Assembly: GCF_030268225.1 (NCBI RefSeq)
Contig: NZ_BSQG01000001.1
Coordinates: 423,299-487,298, forward strand
Source of the DNA: Nocardiopsis ansamitocini
GTDB taxonomy: Bacteria > Actinomycetota > Actinomycetes > Streptosporangiales > Streptosporangiaceae
Direction of reading: 5' to 3'
Length of the DNA: 64,000 nucleotides
Shown: piece by piece, positions 59,065 to 64,000 of the stretch
How positions within the stretch are numbered: the stretch's first letter is position 1
How the letters are laid out: each line of letters starts with the position of its first letter
Notes under the pieces: generated by a model
The model's database searches: none
What the model saw: only the letters and a program-made list of their open reading frames with translations
Told to the model about the DNA's origin: nothing
Program-made: the position numbers and the translations under genes

Positions 59065-59838
59065 ATGCGACAGCCCAGCCCGTCCGCGATTGAACGGGTC
59101 CGTTCCCTTGCCGCCACGGCGACCCCGACCACAGCGGCGTTGGCAGACGATCCCGGCACGCGTTTCAGCGTGCGCGGGGCAGTCGATCATGCCGGTCGCG
59201 CGGTTCTGCTCATCGACGAGGGCCACCCGCTGCACGAAGTGCTCAGGGAGACCCGGCACGGATGCGCCGACCTTGCGATCAGCGTCGATCTCTCCGCGCT
59301 CAGGCATGTGGGTCAGACACCCACTGTACGCGCCCGCCTGTGGTGCGAGGGTTGGGTGTCAGTAGTCCCCGCAGGTGAGCGCCGCGAGGCCGCTCTTGCC
59401 ATCTGGGAACAAGTCCCCGATGACGAGCTGCTCGCCGCAGTCGACCATGATCCCACACCCCGGACACCGCTTCTCGCACGGGTCGAACCGGCAATGGTGA
59501 TCTACGACACCTACGACGACTCGGGGGTCATCGACGGCGGCGCCTACCTGGAAGCAGCCGCCGACCCCTTGGTGGAGACGGCCGAATCGCTGATCGGCCA
59601 CGTCAACGACTGCCATCGGGACGAACTCGGTGCCGCACTGCGGCACGTGCCCAACGCCCCCGAGGGCTCGGCCTGGTTGTGGGAACTGGACGCGCACGGG
59701 GCGACGCTGTGGGTGCAGCCCTATCTCAGCCGCCGACCCGTGCTGGTTCGGCTCCCATGGAGCTCCTGCGCCACGGCCCCCTGCGACCTGGAGCGCGCGC
59801 TGCACGACCTGCTCGCCCACCGGGAGGTCACCCGCTAG
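59065..59838 (+). CDS. DUF2470/HugZ-like heme-associated protein
   Basis: The 257-residue protein has an N-terminal pyridoxamine-oxidase-like split barrel (residues 1-150, GTRFSVRGAVDHAGRAVLLIDEGHPLHEVL) and a DUF2470 domain near residues 170-250 (LIGHVNDCHRDELGAALRH). This arrangement is that of HugZ-type proteins, which bind heme and in some cases degrade it to free iron. Start ATG 59065 follows AGGAGGTGTC closely. The iron box just upstream supports an iron-starvation role. The heme-ligand His cannot be assigned with certainty. Confidence 0.85.
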   Translation: MRQPSPSAIERVRSLAATATPTTAALADDPGTRFSVRGAVDHAGRAVLLIDEGHPLHEVLRETRHGCADLAISVDLSALRHVGQTPTVRARLWCEGWVSVVPAGERREAALAIWEQVPDDELLAAVDHDPTPRTPLLARVEPAMVIYDTYDDSGVIDGGAYLEAAADPLVETAESLIGHVNDCHRDELGAALRHVPNAPEGSAWLWELDAHGATLWVQPYLSRRPVLVRLPWSSCATAPCDLERALHDLLAHREVTR

Positions 59839-59884
59839 GACCCGGCCCTGCCGGGGCCTGCGCGGCCCCCGGCAGGGAGGTGGA

Positions 59885-60859
59885 TCAGACCTGTGCTGCC
59901 TCAACCTCGGCCGCGGCGGCCTCGCCGTAGGAGCGCGAGACACGCGCGACGAGGCTCGCGGCGTTCAGCCGGTACTCCTGCGGACCGTCCACCTCAAGGC
60001 TGTGCGCGGCCACGGCGTTGCCGACCTGGGCACAGCGCTCCAGGCTCAGACCCCACGCGGTAGCGGCCAGGAACCCGGCACGGAAGGCGTCGCCCACACC
60101 GGTGGGGTCGACACGCTCGTCCACCTCGGCGGCGGGAACGTGCAGGGACGGCTCGCCCGTGCGGTCGATCCGCACCCCCTTGCCGCCCAGCGTGGTCACC
60201 CGCGTGCCCACCATGGCCAGGATCTCGTCCTCGGTCCACCCGGTCTTCTGTTCGGCCAGCGCCTTCTCGTACTCGTTGGTGAACAGGTAGGCCGCGCCCT
60301 TGATCAGGCTACGGACCGAATCGCCATCCATCCGGGCGAGCTGCTGGGAGGGGTCGGCCGCGAAGGCCAGCCCGCGGGCCCGGCACTCCTCGCTGTGGCG
60401 CACCATCGCCTCGGGGTCGTTGGCCCCGACGAGCACGAGGTCGAGTCCGTCCGTGCGCTGGGCCAGCGGCCACAGTTCGATGTTGCGCGCCTCGGACATC
60501 GCCCCGGCGTAGAACGAGGCGATCTGGTTGTGGTCCGCGTCGGTGGTGCACACGAACCGGGCGGTGTGCTTGATCTCGGAGATGTGCACACCCGAGACGT
60601 CCACCCCGTGGCGCTCGAGCCAGGCGGCATACTCGGTGAAGTCGGCGCCGGCGGCCCCGACGAGGAGGGGGCGCAGGCCCAGGCAGCCCAGCCCGAAGCT
60701 GATGTTGGCGGCGACGCCGCCTCGGCGCACCTCCAGCTCGTCGACCAGGAAGGAGAGGGAGACCTGCTCCAACTGGTCGGCGATGAGCTGCTCTGCGAAG
60801 CGCCCCTCAAAGGTCATCAGGTGGTCGGTGGCGATGGATCCAGTAACCGCGATGCGCAC
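59885..60859 (-). CDS. adoK: Adenosine kinase (PfkB family)
   Basis: The 324-residue PfkB-family protein is very close to mycobacterial AdoK, which phosphorylates adenosine. It has AVTGSIATDHLMTF at the start, VSLSFLVDELEVRRGGVAANI, GAAGADF, GANDPEAM, AADPSQQLARM and the catalytic DPTGVGDAFRAGF near residue 255. A bacterial sugar kinase remains possible, but the SIATDHLM and SQQLARM motifs fit AdoK. It is 176 bases downstream of erpA on the same strand. Confidence 0.85.
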   Translation of the reverse strand: MRIAVTGSIATDHLMTFEGRFAEQLIADQLEQVSLSFLVDELEVRRGGVAANISFGLGCLGLRPLLVGAAGADFTEYAAWLERHGVDVSGVHISEIKHTARFVCTTDADHNQIASFYAGAMSEARNIELWPLAQRTDGLDLVLVGANDPEAMVRHSEECRARGLAFAADPSQQLARMDGDSVRSLIKGAAYLFTNEYEKALAEQKTGWTEDEILAMVGTRVTTLGGKGVRIDRTGEPSLHVPAAEVDERVDPTGVGDAFRAGFLAATAWGLSLERCAQVGNAVAAHSLEVDGPQEYRLNAASLVARVSRSYGEAAAAEVEAAQV

Positions 60860-60973
60860 TGCGGGGGGCTCCTTGGCGTCAAGGGATGAATGATCCGGTT
60901 AGGCGAAAACGGGTTCCAGGGTACCCAGGCGCGGGCACGGCGTCAGTCCCGCCCGCCATCGGGACGAAAACCG

Positions 60974-61008
60974 ACGGGGCCGACACAGCAGTGCTGTGTC
61001 GGCCCCGT
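60974..61008 (-). terminator. Terminator after erpA
   Basis: A 17-bp inverted repeat (ACGGGGCCGACACAGCA and complement, one central base) starts 28 bases past the erpA stop, between erpA and adoK. Confidence 0.75.
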
Positions 61009-61035
61009 GGACGGTCCGAGCGCTCGGCGCGACCC

Positions 61036-61389
61036 CTAGTTGAAGGAGTCGCCGCAGGCGCAGGAACCGGTGGCGTTGGGGTTGTCGATCGTGAAGCCCT
61101 GCTTCTCGATGGTGTCGACGAAGTCGATGGTGGCGCCCGTGAGGTAGGGAGCGCTCATGCGGTCGGTGACGACACCGACGCCGTCGAAGTCGACGACCAC
61201 GTCGCCATCGAGCTCGCGCTCGTCGAAGAAGAGCTGGTACCGCAGGCCCGAGCACCCACCGGGCTGGACGGCCACACGCAGTCGAAGGTCGGTGCGGCCC
61301 TCCTGCTCAAGGAGTGCCTTGACCTTGCCCGCGGCTTCGTCGGTCAGGACAATCCCCTGTGCGGTGCTGGCCTCGCTCTGAACCGTCAT
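61036..61389 (-). CDS. erpA: Iron-sulfur cluster insertion protein ErpA/IscA-type
   Basis: This A-type carrier inserts Fe-S clusters into apo-enzymes. The 117-residue protein has the HesB/IscA fold with conserved Cys in QPGGCSGLRYQLFF (residue 46) and the C-terminal pair in ATGSCACGDSF. GGAGGATTCAGCAG precedes the ATG. A hairpin separates it from adoK. Nearby Fe-S and heme proteins (Rieske subunit, DUF2470 gene) are possible clients but are not in an operon with it. Confidence 0.95.
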   Translation of the reverse strand: MTVQSEASTAQGIVLTDEAAGKVKALLEQEGRTDLRLRVAVQPGGCSGLRYQLFFDERELDGDVVVDFDGVGVVTDRMSAPYLTGATIDFVDTIEKQGFTIDNPNATGSCACGDSFN

Positions 61390-61610
61390 CTGCTGAATCC
61401 TCCAAAATGGGGCGGCCGCCGCCCCGGCGGCCTGGATACCTCAGACGTGCCAACGTCGAGGTCCACGCGTGCATTCCACGTCTGTGCGGCGCGGTAGCGC
61501 CTTCATGCTTGCTACCAGGGTAGGTCGTCACCGGCGTTCTCGCCATCACGGCCCTGTTCGGCGGGCCGCGCCCTCCCGCGGGAACGCTCTACCGCTCCTC
61601 GGGGCTCCCT

Positions 61611-62714
61611 TCAGCGGTCCCAACGCTTGGCGACCTGTCCCGCAAGGCGGCGCAGCTCCTCCGCGGAGCGGGACAATGCCGCCTCGACCGAGCCGGCCGA
61701 CTCCACGAGGGAGTAGGTCTCGGTGATCCCGGCGGCCGCCGCCTCGGCTCGGCCCACCGCGATCCGCCCGGCCAGGACCACGCAGGGGACGCCGTGCCTG
61801 GCCGCCGTTGTCGCGACGCCCTGTGGGAGCTTGCCGCGCAAGGACTGCGAGTCGAACGACCCCTCGCCGGTGACGACGAGATCGGCATCGGCCACGAGCG
61901 CGTCCAGACCGACCGCGGCCAACACGCGCTCGACTCCCGATTCGACCCGCCCTCCGAGCAGGAGCAGGGCGTAGCCCAGGCCACCGGCCGCTCCGGCGCC
62001 GGGGGTGGAGTGCAGATCGCCTTCGGGATCGGTCTTCGCGGCGAAGGTGGTGAGTGCTGCGTCCAGGCGCTGCACCTGATCGGGGTCGGCACCCTTCTGC
62101 GGGCCGAAGATCGCACTGGCACCGCTGATCCCAAGGAGCGGGTTGTCGACGTCGGTGGCGGCGATGAGGCGTACACCACGGGTGCGAGCGCGCGCCGGCG
62201 CGAGGTCGACCTCGCCTTGGAGGTCGACTAGCGCTGCCCCGCCCCCGCTCAGTGCGGCTGCCGGCTCTGCTCCGAGAGCGGCGAGCAGACCGGCCCCGCC
62301 GTCGTTGGTACCGCTGCCGCCCAGACCGACGACCACGGTCGTCGCTCCGCGGTCGATGGCGTGGGCGAGGAGTTCCCCCACACCGCGGGTCGAGGTCACC
62401 CCGGGATCGCGTTGTTGCGGAGAGATCTGGTCCAGTCCGCAGGCAAGCGCACTCTCCACGTAAGCGGTGTCGTCCACCAGGAGGTAACGGGCCTCTACCG
62501 GGTCGCCCAGGGGGCCGGTCACCTGGGCGTCCACGAGGGCTCCGCCGAGAGCGGAGTGCAGGACCCCGACGAAACCGGGACCGCCGTCGGAGAGGGGGAC
62601 CAGCTCGCAGCCGGCTCCGGGAGCGGTCGAGTGCCAGCCTTCGGCAACGGCCTCTGCCGCCTCTACAGCGGTCAGGGTGCCGGCGAACTTGTCAGGAGCA
62701 ATAACGATACGCAC
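61611..62714 (-). CDS. Glycerate kinase (type I)
   Basis: The 367-residue glycerate kinase makes 2- or 3-phosphoglycerate from glycerate. Family features are RIVIAPDKFAGTLTAVEAAEAV at the start, LSDGGPGFV, GVGELLAHAIDRGATTVVVGLGGSGTNDGGAG, TDVDNPLLG, FGPQKGAD, GAAGGLGYALL and TGEGSFDSQSLRGK. Which hydroxyl is used cannot be read. The GTG at 62714 is preceded at six bases by CACACT, a possible leaderless -10 box. No other glyoxylate genes adjoin. Confidence 0.94.
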   Translation of the reverse strand: MRIVIAPDKFAGTLTAVEAAEAVAEGWHSTAPGAGCELVPLSDGGPGFVGVLHSALGGALVDAQVTGPLGDPVEARYLLVDDTAYVESALACGLDQISPQQRDPGVTSTRGVGELLAHAIDRGATTVVVGLGGSGTNDGGAGLLAALGAEPAAALSGGGAALVDLQGEVDLAPARARTRGVRLIAATDVDNPLLGISGASAIFGPQKGADPDQVQRLDAALTTFAAKTDPEGDLHSTPGAGAAGGLGYALLLLGGRVESGVERVLAAVGLDALVADADLVVTGEGSFDSQSLRGKLPQGVATTAARHGVPCVVLAGRIAVGRAEAAAAGITETYSLVESAGSVEAALSRSAEELRRLAGQVAKRWDR

Positions 62715-62816
62715 CCCACCAGTGTGCCCAACTCACGCCGGATCGGCGAGCCGGCAAGCGGTTTCCGTTCGCCTATCGGTAACAGAAGTCCGCATTACGG
62801 AAATCTGGCAGTGGCT

Positions 62817-63395
62817 TCAGAGGCCGGGGGCTCCGTAGACCGGGAACCAGCGCGACTTGTCCTGCTCGATGGCGAGGTCGTCGCCGATCAGCGCGGCGAT
62901 CTGCAGCTCCAGTGCCGTGTCGCGGTTGGCCTTCCCCTGGGGCGCGAACGGGTAGAAGGTGCCGCGCTTGTACAGGTAGACCAGGGCGAACTTGCGCCCC
63001 CGCGCGTCGGCGAACGTCACCAACGAGCACAGCAACGACGGCCCGAACCCTGCGCTCTCCAGACTTGAGTTGACGGCGTGCAGATCAGTGACCAGGTCGC
63101 TGATCCCGGTGGATTCCCCGGGATCGGTGCGCAGGACCAGCCATGTGTAGCCGTACTCGTCCTGGACCGGCTCCACCGCGGGCCCGCCGTCGGCGTTGAG
63201 GAGCTCGGTCACCTCCTGTTGAAGGGTGGCGAACGCCTTTCCCTCCGCTGCCCGAAAGGCCACCGAACCCGAACCGGTGGGTGCGAACTCCGACGTGGCC
63301 TCCAACGTCACGGCCGATGACGGCAACCCGAACAACTGGTCGAGGTTGGGCTTGGCCGGCTTGGAGCGGCCCAGCAGTGCTCTGAGGAAGCTCAC
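62817..63395 (-). CDS. pspAB: PspA-associated protein PspAB
   Basis: The 192-residue soluble protein matches the actinobacterial PspAB family: MSFLRALLGRSKP at the start, LDQLFGLPSSAVTLEA, YGYTWLVLRTD, VTDLHAVNSSLESAGFGP, YLYKRGTFYPFAP and the end RWFPVYGAPGL. It is encoded together with HtpX, 37 bases downstream, as in many actinomycetes, and is thought to act in envelope stress with PspA. No reaction is known. Confidence 0.85.
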   Translation of the reverse strand: MSFLRALLGRSKPAKPNLDQLFGLPSSAVTLEATSEFAPTGSGSVAFRAAEGKAFATLQQEVTELLNADGGPAVEPVQDEYGYTWLVLRTDPGESTGISDLVTDLHAVNSSLESAGFGPSLLCSLVTFADARGRKFALVYLYKRGTFYPFAPQGKANRDTALELQIAALIGDDLAIEQDKSRWFPVYGAPGL

Positions 63396-63432
63396 GGATC
63401 AGGGTCCTTTTCTGGTTCGGGCTTCGATGGGC

Positions 63433-64000
63433 TCAGGCTCCGGTTCCCAGATGACGGGAGATCCCGGCCAACTGGGCGAGTCGCTGCTCGACCGGGGGGT
63501 GGGTGGCGAAGATCGAGCTGATGCTGACGCCCTTCTTGGAGAACGCCGGGGTGAAGAAGAAGGCGTTGAAGGGTTCGGCCTTGCGCAGGTCGTCGGTGGG
63601 AATTCGGGCCATGTCCCCGGTGATCTTGGTGAGCGCACTGCCCAGTGCAGAGGGGCGTCCGGTGAGATAGGCCGCCGCACGGTCGGCCGACAGCTCGCGG
63701 TAGCGCGAGAGAGCGCGGGTCAGCACGAAGCTGAGCGCCCACACGATCGCGCTGACCACGACCACCAGCAGCGCGATCATGGCCGGGCTGGGGCCGTTGT
63801 TGTTGCGGCCGCCCCCGCCGAAGACCGCGACGCGCAGCCCCATCTGGGTGAGGAAACCGGCCACGATCCCGAGAAAGCCCGCGATCGTCATCACCATGAC
63901 GTCGCGGTGCGCCACGTGGGACAGCTCGTGGGCCAGCACCGCCTCCAGTTCCTCGTTGTCGAGGCGGCGCATCAACCCGGTGGTGGCGCAGACCACCGCG
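63433..64000 (-). CDS. htpX: Zinc metalloprotease HtpX, 3' part (cut by window edge)
   Basis: HtpX is a membrane-bound zinc protease that degrades damaged membrane proteins. The last 188 residues are present; the N-terminal helices lie beyond base 64000. The zinc site HELSH is seen in EAVLAHELSHVAHRDVMV, with the third ligand region in YRELSADRAAAY. Two membrane helices and the final THPPVEQRLAQLAGI are typical. It forms a stress pair with pspAB. Confidence 0.93.
   Translation of the reverse strand, partial: AVVCATTGLMRRLDNEELEAVLAHELSHVAHRDVMVMTIAGFLGIVAGFLTQMGLRVAVFGGGGRNNNGPSPAMIALLVVVVSAIVWALSFVLTRALSRYRELSADRAAAYLTGRPSALGSALTKITGDMARIPTDDLRKAEPFNAFFFTPAFSKKGVSISSIFATHPPVEQRLAQLAGISRHLGTGA

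Overview
The window is about 64 kb of very GC-rich DNA from an actinomycete chromosome. It is dense with housekeeping genes and I see no phage, insertion sequence, CRISPR array, tRNA or rRNA. BldD, MacRS-like, PASTA-kinase, GlkA, QcrCAB/CtaCDEF, PspAB and AdoK homologues in this order resemble a core segment of Streptomyces-type genomes. Codon use and the proteins suggest a Nocardiopsis/Thermobifida-like member of the Streptosporangiales; the genus is my guess. Many genes appear leaderless, with a TANNNT -10 box ending 6-7 bases before an ATG or GTG. Layout: (1) 1-3.2 kb holds the minus-strand pyrR-pyrB-pyrC operon with a PyrR-binding hairpin at the pyrR ribosome site. At the left edge a 170-bp tandem repeat appears to break the start of carA. 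(2) 3.7-11.4 kb holds bldD, a HEPN protein, a YbaK-like protein, a GNAT acetyltransferase, metF, a polyprenyl synthase, a DUF418 membrane protein and an NmrA-like oxidoreductase. (3) 10.7-14.3 kb is thiamine synthesis: thiE on minus, then a TPP riboswitch and thiO-thiS-thiG on plus. It is followed by a four-PASTA Ser/Thr kinase. (4) 16.7-20.9 kb is a minus-strand unit of LytS-like kinase, LytTR regulator, small membrane protein and sodium:solute symporter. (5) 21-25.4 kb has a sulfite-oxidase-like enzyme, aroF behind an aromatic leader-peptide attenuator, thiI, and a phosphofructokinase with pyrophosphate-type residues. (6) 25.7-40.7 kb has glpK behind a DasR-like operator, a plsC-macS-macR operon, a hydrolase pair, a nuclease, a VOC/TetR divergent pair, glkA behind two imperfect DasR-like sites, an SRPBCC protein, a long-chain acyl-CoA ligase and two NlpC/P60 hydrolases, one behind a probable c-di-AMP riboswitch. 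(7) 41-47.7 kb has an NYN-domain protein with a zinc-ribbon partner, a DEDDh/GIY-YIG fusion nuclease, a rhomboid protease, an AsnC-type ligand-binding protein, trpD and a receiver-like protein. (8) 48.2-57.6 kb is the respiratory core: ctaE-qcrC-qcrA-qcrB on plus and ctaC-ctaD-ctaF on minus around an L,D-transpeptidase lipoprotein. (9) 58-64 kb has a TusA-like protein, rpsD, a DUF2470/HugZ-like gene behind an iron box, adoK, erpA, glycerate kinase, pspAB and the 3' part of htpX. The themes are biosynthesis (pyrimidine, thiamine, aromatic), sugar and glycerol phosphorylation, the aerobic bc1-aa3 branch and cell-wall remodelling. Several genes carry legible regulatory RNA or operator signals. 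I did not find a convincing wholly new multi-gene system; the best leads are the repeat in carA and the regulatory sites.
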